Assembly: GCA_958415865.1 (NCBI GenBank)
Contig: CATYZV010000016.1
Coordinates: 1 to 15,091 of the forward strand
From: an uncultured Selenomonadaceae bacterium
GTDB lineage: Bacteria; Bacillota; Negativicutes; Selenomonadales; Selenomonadaceae
DNA length: 15,091 nucleotides
Direction of reading: 5' to 3'
Part shown: positions 1 through 5,912 of the stretch, one piece after another
Layout: each line of letters begins with the position of its first letter
Numbering within the stretch: position 1 is the first letter of the stretch
Notes under the pieces: generated by a model
Seen by the model: the letters and a program-made list of their open reading frames with translations, nothing else
Databases searched by the model: none
What the model was told of the DNA's origin: nothing
Position numbers and translations under genes: made by a program

Positions 1-51
1 AAGCCGTCAATCAGCTGATTTCTGCTTACATCACTATAACTATAACGTCTT

Positions 52-81
52 ATCATATCTATTTTATCATATTCTATACAA
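52..81 (-). promoter_or_regulatory. Possible promoter for a gene beyond the left edge
   Basis: On the minus strand, downstream of the hemZ stop, TTGTAT is followed after 18 bases by TATGAT, a plausible vegetative promoter pointing out of the window. The region is very AT-rich, so chance matches are likely. It fits with the absence of another reading frame in the last 109 bases and the absence of a convincing terminator after hemZ. Confidence 0.3.
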
Positions 82-109
82 TTTTTCCTATGAAAAACGC
101 AAATTTATT

Positions 110-1600
110 CTATTTGTCTCCATAGGCATCGCGCAGCAGCTCCACTCTGCGCTCCAAATACCTGTCTATGCTGTCGAAATACGTCTTTAAGTCCTTCGCG
201 TTGAACGATGTCTGAAGCCGCTTGCCGGGATAAGCTATCTTGCTGGTCGCCGCGCCGCCCGCTCCCAGTATCGTCTGACGTTCACCCATTATCTGGATAT
301 TGTAAATGCCTTCCGAGCCGCGGCGGCTGAAGCCCACGTTTTCCAGCTGGCCGCTCATGTAGCCTTGGCGGTAGATATAATAAGGAATCAAGCCGTAATC
401 GGCTATAGCCTTGTTCATTATCGCCGACATATTCTGCACCGTATCGTCGTCGGGCAGTACGAAATCATCGCGCAGCAGCTTGAGCTTCGAGCCTTTTTTC
501 AGGGCGAGCGCGTGCAGCGTGATATCGTCCGGCTCCAGCTCTATTACCTTGCGTATCGTATCGGCGGCATCATCCTCATTTTCACCGGGCAGCCCGAGGA
601 TGAGATCTGCGTTGACGTGCTTTATGCCTGCCTTGCGCACATCGTAAAAAGCGCGGATTATATCCTCGCTGCGATGGCGGCGGCCGATGACCTGCAATGT
701 CCTGTTCTGCATCGTCTGCGGATTGACGCTGACCCTGTCCGCTCCATGGCGTGCGATCGAGCGCGCTTTTTCCGGAGTGATAGAGTCCGGGCGGCCTGCC
801 TCTACAGTGAATTCTTCCAAATCAGGACCGGCAAAAGCATTTTTTACTACATTTAAAAGCTCGTCGAAATCACCTTCATTGAGGCTCGTCGGCGTACCGC
901 CGCCCACGTAAATAGTCTGCACCTTGAAATCATACTGCGCTATGAGAGATTTCAAATGGTCTATTTCGTAGTAAAGCATATGCAGATACTTTCGTATTAC
1001 CTCGCCGCTCGGCAGAATGCTAGACGGGAATGAGCAGTACAGGCAGCGCGACGGGCAGAAGGGTATGCCCACGTAGACGCTGATGAGCCTAGGGTCAGCC
1101 GCTTTTTCATAAAACGGCAGCTGTAATTCTGCTATATCCGTTATCAGCTTCGCTTTTTCCGGGCTGACCTCGTAATCATCCTTGAGCCGCTGCATGACTG
1201 CCGCAGTGTCCAAGCCATGCTCCATAAAGCGGTGCACTATCTTTGTCGGGCGCACGCCGTGTAGCGTACCCCAGGGAGCCGGATGGCAGTTCAGCTCTTC
1301 GCAGAATATATGGTAGAGATTGAGCTTAATAAGGCGATTGGTGCCCGCCTTGACGCTTTCATCAGCGTGCAGTTTTGAACGGCGCGCAAAAGACGATACA
1401 GCATCGCCGCGCTGCAAAGACAGCGTTGTCGTTACCGTATCGTCTTGCTGAATATCAACATCATTGACGATCTTCAATTCGTCCCAATCGCATTTCTCAG
1501 CATTTTCATCGACCTCGACCTTGAACAGCACGAGGATCTCCCGAACAATCTTGACGATGATCTCTTGCGTGCTATTCAAATAAAAATGCTTGACTATCAC
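110..1600 (-). CDS. hemZ: HemZ-type coproporphyrinogen III dehydrogenase-like radical SAM protein
   Basis: A 496-residue cytoplasmic radical SAM enzyme of the HemN/HemZ group, which carries out or is related to oxygen-independent decarboxylation of coproporphyrinogen III in haem synthesis. The [4Fe-4S] motif CX3CX2C is at Cys182, Cys186 and Cys189, followed by the SAM-binding GGGTP at 233-237. The roughly 170-residue N-terminal extension with a GVRPTK motif (115-120) distinguishes HemZ from classical HemN, and the length is normal for HemZ. It starts with GTG, overlapping the fur stop by four bases (GTGA), so the two are very likely co-transcribed and translationally coupled. Its ribosome binding site is weak, consistent with coupling. 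A link between iron sensing and haem synthesis is a reasonable inference. The precise activity of HemZ proteins is less well established than that of HemN. No convincing terminator follows. Confidence 0.9.
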   Translation of the reverse strand: MIVKHFYLNSTQEIIVKIVREILVLFKVEVDENAEKCDWDELKIVNDVDIQQDDTVTTTLSLQRGDAVSSFARRSKLHADESVKAGTNRLIKLNLYHIFCEELNCHPAPWGTLHGVRPTKIVHRFMEHGLDTAAVMQRLKDDYEVSPEKAKLITDIAELQLPFYEKAADPRLISVYVGIPFCPSRCLYCSFPSSILPSGEVIRKYLHMLYYEIDHLKSLIAQYDFKVQTIYVGGGTPTSLNEGDFDELLNVVKNAFAGPDLEEFTVEAGRPDSITPEKARSIARHGADRVSVNPQTMQNRTLQVIGRRHRSEDIIRAFYDVRKAGIKHVNADLILGLPGENEDDAADTIRKVIELEPDDITLHALALKKGSKLKLLRDDFVLPDDDTVQNMSAIMNKAIADYGLIPYYIYRQGYMSGQLENVGFSRRGSEGIYNIQIMGERQTILGAGGAATSKIAYPGKRLQTSFNAKDLKTYFDSIDRYLERRVELLRDAYGDK

Positions 1601-2079
1601 GGCTGGTCATCACTCTTGTGCTCTTGTTCGCGCTTTTTCTGACATTCTTCACAGTAGCCGAAGAACTTGAGCTGATGGTCTATGATATGAAAATGGCACG
1701 TGTCAGCAATCTTCTTTTCCAAATCGCCTAAAAGGTCATCGTTGAATTCCTGCACCTTGCCGCACTGCCTGCATATCAAATGATGGTGCTGGTGTTCGTT
1801 AGGGCTGGCATCGTTGAGTTCGTAGCGGCGGCAGCCGTCGCCGAAATCCAGGTAAGTCAATATCTTGAGCTGGCTCAAAAGTTCCAAGCTGCGGTAAACG
1901 GTCGCCAGACCGATTTCATATTTATTTTCCTTCAAGATAAAATGAACATCTTCCGCGCTCAAATGCTGGCTCGGTCTGTCCAGAAAAATCTGCAAGACGG
2001 TCTTTCTCTGCGGAGTCAATTTATACTGAGGACCGGCAAGTTTGCGCTTTAAATCTTCCATACTTATTTTAACAGGCAC
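1597..2079 (-). CDS. fur: Fur-family metalloregulator, probably iron-responsive Fur
   Basis: A 160-residue DNA-binding repressor of the Fur/PerR/Zur family. The N-terminal winged helix (about 15-85) includes the recognition helix GLATVYRSLELL at 57-68. The C-terminal dimerisation and metal domain has a His-rich segment ending at His98-100 and two structural zinc pairs, Cys103/Cys106 and Cys143/Cys146. Glu111 stands where PerR sensors carry the Asp that makes them peroxide-responsive, which favours Fur over PerR; Zur is not excluded. The start is GTG, with a near-perfect AAGGAGG eight bases upstream. A sigma-A-like promoter precedes it, and a 15-bp palindrome close to the Bacillus Fur 7-1-7 box lies between promoter and gene, suggesting autoregulation. 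It overlaps the downstream hemZ by four bases. The family is certain; the metal specificity is inferred. Confidence 0.92.
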   Translation of the reverse strand: MPVKISMEDLKRKLAGPQYKLTPQRKTVLQIFLDRPSQHLSAEDVHFILKENKYEIGLATVYRSLELLSQLKILTYLDFGDGCRRYELNDASPNEHQHHHLICRQCGKVQEFNDDLLGDLEKKIADTCHFHIIDHQLKFFGYCEECQKKREQEHKSDDQP

Positions 2080-2109
2080 TATGATTACCTCCTTATGTTG
2101 AGTAAACAG

Positions 2110-2124
2110 TGATTATGATAACCA
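2110..2124. promoter_or_regulatory. Fur-box-like 7-1-7 palindrome upstream of fur
   Basis: TGATTAT-G-ATAACCA is a 7-1-7 palindrome with six of seven pairs symmetric. It agrees at 11 of 14 defined positions with the Bacillus Fur consensus TGATAATNATTATCA. It lies about 20-35 bases downstream of the predicted transcription start of fur, where a bound repressor would block transcription of fur and hemZ. Binding is inferred, not shown. Confidence 0.5.
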
Positions 2125-2150
2125 AAATACATAAATATTTCTAACGATAT

Positions 2151-2179
2151 ATTATAACAAATATCCGCCGATATTTCAA
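2151..2179 (-). promoter_or_regulatory. Promoter of the fur-hemZ operon
   Basis: On the minus strand, TTGAAA (2179-2174) is separated by 17 bases from a perfect TATAAT (2156-2151). Transcription would start near 2144, giving a leader of about 65 nt containing the Fur-like palindrome and the AAGGAGG site. Confidence 0.7.
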
Positions 2180-2235
2180 AGCCTGCCGGTAATTTCTTTC
2201 CATTATATCATTTCTGCTTAGACTTATCCAGCCGG

Positions 2236-2279
2236 GCAAATAAAAATAGCTTTTCGCCAAAAAGCAGCGAAAAGCTATT
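2236..2279 (-). terminator. Intrinsic terminator of ilvE
   Basis: A perfect 13-bp inverted repeat (2245-2257 with 2267-2279, core AATAGCTTTTCGC, 9-base loop) begins 31 bases after the ilvE stop. On the minus strand it is followed by a TTTTTATTT tract. It closes the ilvE transcript before the fur promoter. Confidence 0.85.
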
Positions 2280-2310
2280 GCTCAATCGTTGTCGGAATAT
2301 CCGTTCAAAA

Positions 2311-3384
2311 TCAGTCTACAGACGTAACTTTGTCGATGAAGCCGTGAGTATCTTTTTCCAGACCGCTCTGAAGACCCGTGATGTAGTCGAACATCTTCTG
2401 TGCAAACGGGCCTACTTTGCCGCCGTTGATGACGTAATCTTTGCCTTCGTAGCCGAGTACGCCGACAGGAGAGATTACGGCAGCAGTGCCGGAACCGAAC
2501 ACTTCTTCCAGTGCGCCGGAATTGTAGTCGTCGATGAGTTCATCGATGGAGATCTTGCGTTCTTCTACATCCATGCCCCAGTCCTTAGCGATGGCGAGCA
2601 CGGATCTTCTCGTGATGCCGCTGAGGATAGTGCCGTCGAGTTCAGGAGTAACGATCTTGCCGTTGATCTTGAACAGGATGTTCATGGAGCCTACTTCACC
2701 GATGTATTTATGATGTACACCGTCGAGCCAGAGGACCTGATCGTAGCCATGCTTATGAGCTTCCAGGCCTGCATGGAGGCTTGCTGCGTAGTTTGCAGGA
2801 GTCTTAGCTTCGCCGAGACCGCCTTTTGTTGCGCGTACGTAATGTTCTTCTACCATGATTTTAACCGGTGCAAAGCCGTGTGCGTAATATGCGGCTACAG
2901 GAGAAAGAATGATGTAGAATTTGTATTTCTTGGCAACGCTGACACCGAGGTACGGATCATCAGCGAAGATGAACGGGCGGATGTAAAGGCTCTGGCCTTT
3001 TTTATTCGGAACCCAGTCTTTTTCAATCGTGATCAGCTGATGCAGTGCGTCGTAAACGAGCTGTTCGTCTACCTGCGGAATATCGAGGATGCGTGCGGAA
3101 TTGTTGAGGCGGTGAATATGGTCTTTCGAGCGGAAGATGACGACATCTTTGCCCTGGCGGAAAGCCTTCATGCCTTCAAAAATACCCTGGCCGTAATGGA
3201 GAGTGGAGTTTGCCGGGCTTACCTGAATATCCTGGTAGGGAACGATCTGCGGATCGTGCCAGCCCTGGCCTTCGTCGTAGCTCATTTCAAACATATAGTC
3301 AGTGAAATGAGTGCCGAAGCCGATTTTAGATACGTCCGGTTTTTCTTTCAGTTGGTCTCTTTTTACAAATTTGATTTCTGCCAT
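2311..3384 (-). CDS. ilvE: Branched-chain amino acid aminotransferase, PLP fold type IV (BCAT class II)
   Basis: A cytoplasmic PLP enzyme transferring the amino group between glutamate and the 2-oxo acids of Leu, Ile and Val, the last step of their synthesis and first of their breakdown. With the start chosen here it has 357 residues, typical of the long BCAT subgroup. The PLP lysine is Lys194 in GEAKTPANYA, and Glu230 in YIGEVGSMN is the conserved cofactor-site glutamate. The frame stays open upstream to a TTG at 3417, but the family's N terminus begins MAEIKF, so the ATG at 3384 is preferred. Neither start has a good Shine-Dalgarno sequence, which is odd for a biosynthetic enzyme and may relate to the structured leader. 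The gene is monocistronic: own promoter at 3569-3597 and a strong terminator. Confidence 0.93.
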   Translation of the reverse strand: MAEIKFVKRDQLKEKPDVSKIGFGTHFTDYMFEMSYDEGQGWHDPQIVPYQDIQVSPANSTLHYGQGIFEGMKAFRQGKDVVIFRSKDHIHRLNNSARILDIPQVDEQLVYDALHQLITIEKDWVPNKKGQSLYIRPFIFADDPYLGVSVAKKYKFYIILSPVAAYYAHGFAPVKIMVEEHYVRATKGGLGEAKTPANYAASLHAGLEAHKHGYDQVLWLDGVHHKYIGEVGSMNILFKINGKIVTPELDGTILSGITRRSVLAIAKDWGMDVEERKISIDELIDDYNSGALEEVFGSGTAAVISPVGVLGYEGKDYVINGGKVGPFAQKMFDYITGLQSGLEKDTHGFIDKVTSVD

Positions 3385-3392
3385 GGAATACA

Positions 3393-3494
3393 ATCTGTTA
3401 CACAAAAATACACGCAACCCTGCCCTTAAATTTCAGCTGAGGATAGCAATATAAAAATAGCAGCCGCGCTCGAGCAGCACTGCCGGTAACAGAT
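3393..3494 (-). promoter_or_regulatory. Structured ilvE leader: long-range inverted repeat covering the ribosome-binding region
   Basis: The 9-bp arms 3393-3401 and 3486-3494 are perfect reverse complements (10 bp with a G-U pair). In the mRNA the 3' arm GUAACAGAU lies 9-17 nt before the ilvE start codon, exactly where a ribosome-binding site should be. The 5' arm falls in codons 3-5 of a possible leader peptide. Translation of that peptide would melt the stem. A regulatory role is inference. Confidence 0.4.
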
Positions 3495-3500
3495 CTTCAC
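3426..3500 (-). CDS. Possible 24-residue leader peptide upstream of ilvE
   Basis: A GTG codon at 3500-3498, preceded at five bases by AAGGA, opens a 24-codon frame ending in TAA at 3428-3426. The peptide contains two adjacent Cys (8-9) and, after three Ala codons, the run Ile-Phe-Ile-Leu-Leu (15-19). Ile and Leu are the products of the downstream enzyme's pathway, as expected of an attenuation leader peptide. There is no second line of evidence that it is translated, and a peptide this short may arise by chance. No T-box consensus was seen, so tRNA-sensing of that type is not supported. Confidence 0.35.
   Translation of the reverse strand: MKICYRQCCSSAAAIFILLSSAEI
3449..3483 (-). terminator. 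Terminator-like hairpin inside the ilvE leader (possible attenuator)
   Basis: In the minus-strand RNA, 3483-3460 can fold as GCA..UGC plus GCUGC/GCGGC with a six-base loop and a two-base bulge. It is followed directly by UAUUUUUAUAUU. The stem is only moderately strong. It lies within the frame of the possible leader peptide, about 80 nt after the predicted transcription start. Confidence 0.35.
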
Positions 3501-3568
3501 CTCTTTCCTTGTGATTCTGAAAATGATTGCGGAATCGATCAATCTATTCGTCAGTTGATAGTGTATTC

Positions 3569-3597
3569 ATTGTACATCTTATCTTGGTGGTAGTCAA
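3569..3597 (-). promoter_or_regulatory. Promoter of ilvE
   Basis: TTGACT (3597-3592) is 17 bases from TACAAT (3574-3569) on the minus strand, a good sigma-A-type promoter. Transcription would begin near 3562, giving a leader of about 180 nt before the ilvE ATG, unusually long for a simple biosynthetic gene. Confidence 0.75.
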
Positions 3598-3624
3598 GAT
3601 AAAAGTTTACATATTTACAGTTTT

Positions 3625-3681
3625 ATATAATAAAAAACTTCCGGCGGGCAAAACGCCTAAATCATTTTGCCGCGCCGGAAG
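3625..3681 (-). terminator. Strong intrinsic terminator of the small gene
   Basis: Arms 3638-3653 and 3665-3681 pair over 16 bp with a single bulged base (core CTTCCGGCG/CGCCGGAAG). On the minus strand they are followed by TTTTTTATTATAT. The stop codon of the 49-residue reading frame falls in the loop. Confidence 0.88.
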
Positions 3682-3811
3682 CTTTGCTGTGCTTGTCAGC
3701 GATATGCTGCTTGTCATGTTTTTGCTGCTCAGGCAGGCTGACCACGTGTTCGAGGCAAAGCCCGTTCCATGACATAGCTACTATCATGCTGTTGGTAAAA
3801 TTAAACTTCAT
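3662..3811 (-). CDS. Small protein of unknown function (49 aa)
   Basis: An ATG at 3811-3809 opens a 49-codon frame ending TGA at 3664-3662. I do not recognise the protein. The N-terminal half is mildly hydrophobic (MKFNFTNSMIVAMSWNG begins it) with a single Cys19. The C-terminal half is polar, rich in Lys, Gln and His (His22, 32, 36, 41) and ends SGAAK. There is no clear signal peptide or membrane helix. What makes it credible is the gene architecture: a TTTACA-N17-TATAAT promoter, a GAGGTGATC Shine-Dalgarno stretch that is a nine-base perfect match to the 16S 3' end, five bases before the ATG, and a strong terminator overlapping the stop. It is monocistronic between the radical SAM gene and ilvE. 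It could alternatively be a small regulatory RNA with an incidental frame, but the ribosome site argues for translation. Confidence 0.65.
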   Translation of the reverse strand: MKFNFTNSMIVAMSWNGLCLEHVVSLPEQQKHDKQHIADKHSKASGAAK

Positions 3812-3821
3812 CTATTGATCA

Positions 3822-3859
3822 CCTCATAGAGAATATGAACTATTACTTCTTCTATGAGG
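3822..3859 (-). promoter_or_regulatory. 9-bp inverted repeat spanning start site and Shine-Dalgarno of the small gene
   Basis: CCTCATAGA (3822-3830) and TCTATGAGG (3851-3859) are perfect reverse complements 20 bases apart. On the transcript the 3' arm contains the GAGG of the ribosome binding site, and the 5' arm lies at or just before the predicted first nucleotide. It could be a hairpin hiding the ribosome site or a DNA operator at the start site; the exact start decides which. Confidence 0.45.
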
Positions 3860-3862
3860 ATA

Positions 3863-3891
3863 ATTATATTACTTTTTTTGCTTTTTGTAAA
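3863..3891 (-). promoter_or_regulatory. Promoter of the small gene
   Basis: TTTACA (3891-3886) is 17 bases from a perfect TATAAT (3868-3863) on the minus strand. Transcription would begin near 3856. Confidence 0.75.
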
Positions 3892-3894
3892 TGT

Positions 3895-3917
3895 AATACT
3901 GTAATGTATACAGTATT
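3895..3917. promoter_or_regulatory. Perfect 9-5-9 dyad upstream of the small-gene promoter
   Basis: AATACTGTA and TACAGTATT are perfect reverse complements around a five-base centre, ending three bases upstream of the -35 element. No T-run follows on either strand, so it is not an intrinsic terminator for the radical SAM gene. Position and symmetry suit a regulator binding site. I cannot assign it to a known regulator. Confidence 0.45.
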
Positions 3918-3929
3918 AGTATGTTTTAC

Positions 3930-4817
3930 TCAGAAACTGCTGTCGTCGTGCAGCAGCCTCTTAGTGTTGTCAGCATGAGGTATAACGCATTCCAGCTGTT
4001 CCAGCATCCGTTCCTTATCCATCGGCAGCGTGCCGCCTACGGGATAGAGATTCGATACGTGGTTGCTGCGGAATATGCAGGGTTTCGTCATATGAGTGTT
4101 TTTCAGAATAAGTGCCAGCTCTTCGAGAAACTCCCTAGCCGTGAGCGGCGTAAAGCGTCCTGCAAGATAATCTTGATAAAGCGGCGTATTGTGCTCTACT
4201 ATCAGCGTCAATGCACTGAGGTATGTGGGGTTAATAGCCGATACGACACGCGCTGTATTTAGTGCGTGCTGGCGGGTCCGTTCTTTTCCTCCAAGCCCCA
4301 AAATTATCATCGCTGAAAATTTCATGCCTGAGGCAAGCACCTTCTGACCGGCAGAGATTATCTGCTCTGAAGTGGCTCCTTTGTGCACGAATTTCAGCAC
4401 TTCATCATCACCGCTTTCAATGCCGGTGTAGACCATACCCATGCCTGCTTCATGCAGCTGCTGCAGTTCAGCCAGGCTCTTGCGGTTGATGTCGGCAGGC
4501 GTTCCGTAAGTAGTGATGCGCGTCAGGTTGGGAAATGAATCACTGCACTTTTTCATGATGGCAAGCAGCTTATCGGTAGGCAATAGCAAAGCATCTCCGT
4601 CGGCTAGGAAGATGTGATCGATAAAGGGATATACAGCAGCAGCGCGGTCGATTATGCCGAAGATTTCCTCCAGCGGGCGAATGCGGAACTTTGAATCCTT
4701 GTACATAGCACAGAAAGTACACGTGTTGTGCGAACAGCCTATCGTAACACGCAGTATGAAGCTGCGCGCTTCACTCGGCGGACGGAATACCAGTCCTTCA
4801 GCATCATCTATCATCAT
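3930..4817 (-). CDS. Radical SAM protein of unknown function (COG1032-like)
   Basis: About 295 residues from the chosen start. The N terminus carries RPPSEARS, then the cluster motif GCSHNTCTFC with Cys28, Cys33 and Cys36 (CX4CX2C rather than canonical CX3CX2C), characteristic of a widespread but uncharacterised group. A radical SAM barrel follows (DGDALLLP near 73, TGIESG near 130). There is no visible B12, TRAM or SPASM domain, so the substrate cannot be named. The frame extends upstream to ATG at 4850, but that codon lies directly behind a TATAAT and probably upstream of the transcription start, and has no ribosome site. The ATG at 4817 has AAGGGGAG ten bases before it and gives the family's usual N terminus. 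It stands alone, with terminators or promoters on both sides. Confidence 0.85.
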   Translation of the reverse strand: MMIDDAEGLVFRPPSEARSFILRVTIGCSHNTCTFCAMYKDSKFRIRPLEEIFGIIDRAAAVYPFIDHIFLADGDALLLPTDKLLAIMKKCSDSFPNLTRITTYGTPADINRKSLAELQQLHEAGMGMVYTGIESGDDEVLKFVHKGATSEQIISAGQKVLASGMKFSAMIILGLGGKERTRQHALNTARVVSAINPTYLSALTLIVEHNTPLYQDYLAGRFTPLTAREFLEELALILKNTHMTKPCIFRSNHVSNLYPVGGTLPMDKERMLEQLECVIPHADNTKRLLHDDSSF

Positions 4818-4853
4818 CTTTAACACACTCCCCTTAACATATACTTTCATTAT

Positions 4854-4881
4854 ATTATAGCAATGAGAAATTCAAATGCAA
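4854..4881 (-). promoter_or_regulatory. Probable promoter of the radical SAM gene
   Basis: A perfect TATAAT (4859-4854) is preceded at 16 bases by TTGCAT (4881-4876). The predicted start near 4847 falls inside the longer version of the reading frame, which supports the downstream ATG at 4817 as the real start. Confidence 0.5.
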
Positions 4882-4936
4882 TATCAAATTTATTATATCA
4901 GCCATAAAATATAAATGCAGCTTATGTATCTGCATA

Positions 4937-4971
4937 GCAAAAAGCCTGCACCCCACAAGGGATACAGGCTT
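4937..4971 (-). terminator. Intrinsic terminator of the rplU-prp-rpmA operon
   Basis: AAGCCTG (4942-4948) pairs with CAGGCTT (4965-4971). With G-U pairs the stem extends to 13 bp around a TTGT loop. On the minus strand it is followed by TTTTTGC, 17 bases after the rpmA stop. Confidence 0.85.
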
Positions 4972-4987
4972 GAATTGCCGATATCAA

Positions 4988-5266
4988 TCAGTCAACGTAT
5001 ACGCTGATCTGGCGCAGGGAACGACCTTTGCGTTCAAATGCTACACGGCCTGCAACTTTTGCAAACAGAGTATCATCTTTGCCTTTGCCTACGTTTACGC
5101 CCGGATGGAAATGAGTGCCTCTCTGGCGAACGAGAATGCTGCCTGCAGTAACTACAGTGCCTGCGTGTTCTTTAACGCCAAGGCGTTTGGATTCACTATC
5201 ACGGCCGTTGCGAGTGGAGCTTACGCCCTTTTTATGAGCGAACAGCTGTAAATCAAAATTGAACAT
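4988..5266 (-). CDS. rpmA: 50S ribosomal protein bL27
   Basis: 92 residues, the full L27 fold of the large subunit, whose N-terminal arm reaches the peptidyl transferase centre. The sequence starts MFNFDLQLF followed by AHKKGVSST: the first nine residues are the extension found in Firmicutes and relatives, removed between Phe9 and Ala10 by the protease Prp. The [10 protein letters not shown] and GKDDTLFAK segments are typical L27. A strong site, GGAGGTG seven bases before ATG, includes the stop codon of prp, so the two are translationally linked. It is the last gene of the operon. The GTPase gene obg, often next in this cluster in other bacteria, is not present downstream. Confidence 0.97.
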   Translation of the reverse strand: MFNFDLQLFAHKKGVSSTRNGRDSESKRLGVKEHAGTVVTAGSILVRQRGTHFHPGVNVGKGKDDTLFAKVAGRVAFERKGRSLRQISVYVD

Positions 5267-5272
5267 CTAAAT

Positions 5273-5599
5273 TCACCTCCGAATATCTTCGATTGCGACA
5301 TTGCGCGGATAACTCTTTCCTATTTCAGCAAAACCTGCCAGTGCTACGGAAAAAACCGCTTCTGTCAATTCGTCGGGAAGCTCTGTCAATGCTACATTCA
5401 GGCTCCCTGACTTGGAGTTCACATCGTAAGAGATCTTGCGATGCAGATGATTCGCCAAGGATAGAATAACTGACTGAGCCAGCGCCGACACGCCTGCGCA
5501 AACGATATCATGACCGCGCTCTGCCGTGCCGGAATGGCCTTCGATCGAAAGCCCGATGACCTTGCCGTCATTCTGGCGTATCACAGATATTTCGATCAT
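5273..5599 (-). CDS. prp: Ribosomal-processing cysteine protease Prp
   Basis: 108 residues, the usual length of Prp (YsxB/DUF464), which removes the N-terminal peptide of L27 before or during ribosome assembly. The catalytic dyad is visible as His22 in EGHSG and Cys34 in DIVCAGVSAL, the same numbering as reported for the Staphylococcus enzyme. It lies between rplU and rpmA, as in most Firmicutes. Its ATG comes one base after the rplU stop (TAATATG) without a clear ribosome site, so it probably depends on re-initiation by ribosomes leaving rplU, which would keep protease levels below those of the ribosomal proteins. Its presence agrees with the cleavable extension on the adjacent L27. Confidence 0.95.
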   Translation of the reverse strand: MIEISVIRQNDGKVIGLSIEGHSGTAERGHDIVCAGVSALAQSVILSLANHLHRKISYDVNSKSGSLNVALTELPDELTEAVFSVALAGFAEIGKSYPRNVAIEDIRR

Positions 5600-5600
5600 A

Positions 5601-5912
5601 TTATGCTTCGATTTTTTCGATAGTCAGTTTCGTGTAAGGCTGACGATGGCCCTGACGACGACGGTAGTTAGCTTTTGCTTTGTATTTGAAAACGAGGATT
5701 TTCTTAGCTTTATCCTGTTTTTCAACTTTAGCAGTGATCTTTGCGCCTTCAACTACGGGAGTGCCTACTTTAACATCTCCGTCGTTTACAACGGTCAGAA
5801 CCTGATCAAAAGTTACTTCTTCGCCTTCGTTAGCTGCGATTTTTTCCACGGTGATTACATCACCTTCAGAAACGCGGTACTGTTTGCCGCCGGTCTGGAA
5901 AATAGCGTACAT
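5601..5912 (-). CDS. rplU: 50S ribosomal protein bL21
   Basis: 103 residues beginning [14 protein letters not shown], a full-length L21 that binds 23S rRNA in the large subunit. The basic loop [15 protein letters not shown] near the C terminus is diagnostic. The frame is open 16 codons further upstream, but the conserved N terminus and an AGGTG eight bases before the ATG fix the start at 5912. First gene of rplU-prp-rpmA, with its own promoter and an approximately 105-nt structured leader; L21 leaders are known autoregulatory elements in Firmicutes. Confidence 0.97.
   Translation of the reverse strand: MYAIFQTGGKQYRVSEGDVITVEKIAANEGEEVTFDQVLTVVNDGDVKVGTPVVEGAKITAKVEKQDKAKKILVFKYKAKANYRRRQGHRQPYTKLTIEKIEA

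Noticed and set aside
27..34. TACATCAC here and near 13451 as further copies of the CRISPR-like repeat
   Set aside because: Only eight bases match; expected by chance and not extended on either side.
80..109. Terminator directly after hemZ
   Set aside because: The TTTTTC/GAAAAA pairing is short, purely AT-rich and lacks a proper T-tract.
2278..3429. Long plus-strand open frame (383 codons) opposite ilvE
   Set aside because: It is the antisense of the clearly recognised aminotransferase; its translation shows no family resemblance and its start has no ribosome site.
3384..3597. T-box riboswitch upstream of ilvE
   Set aside because: The T-box consensus and the usual antiterminator were not found in the leader.
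3662..4817. Idea that the 49-residue gene is a RiPP precursor modified by the neighbouring radical SAM protein
   Set aside because: The radical SAM protein has no visible SPASM or RRE domain, the two genes have separate promoters, and the peptide lacks a recognisable core. Adjacency alone is not enough.
4915..4934. ATGCAG/CTGCAT inverted repeat between the rpmA terminator and the radical SAM promoter
   Set aside because: Six base pairs around eight bases in AT-rich spacer, with no T-run and no clear position relative to a promoter; likely chance.
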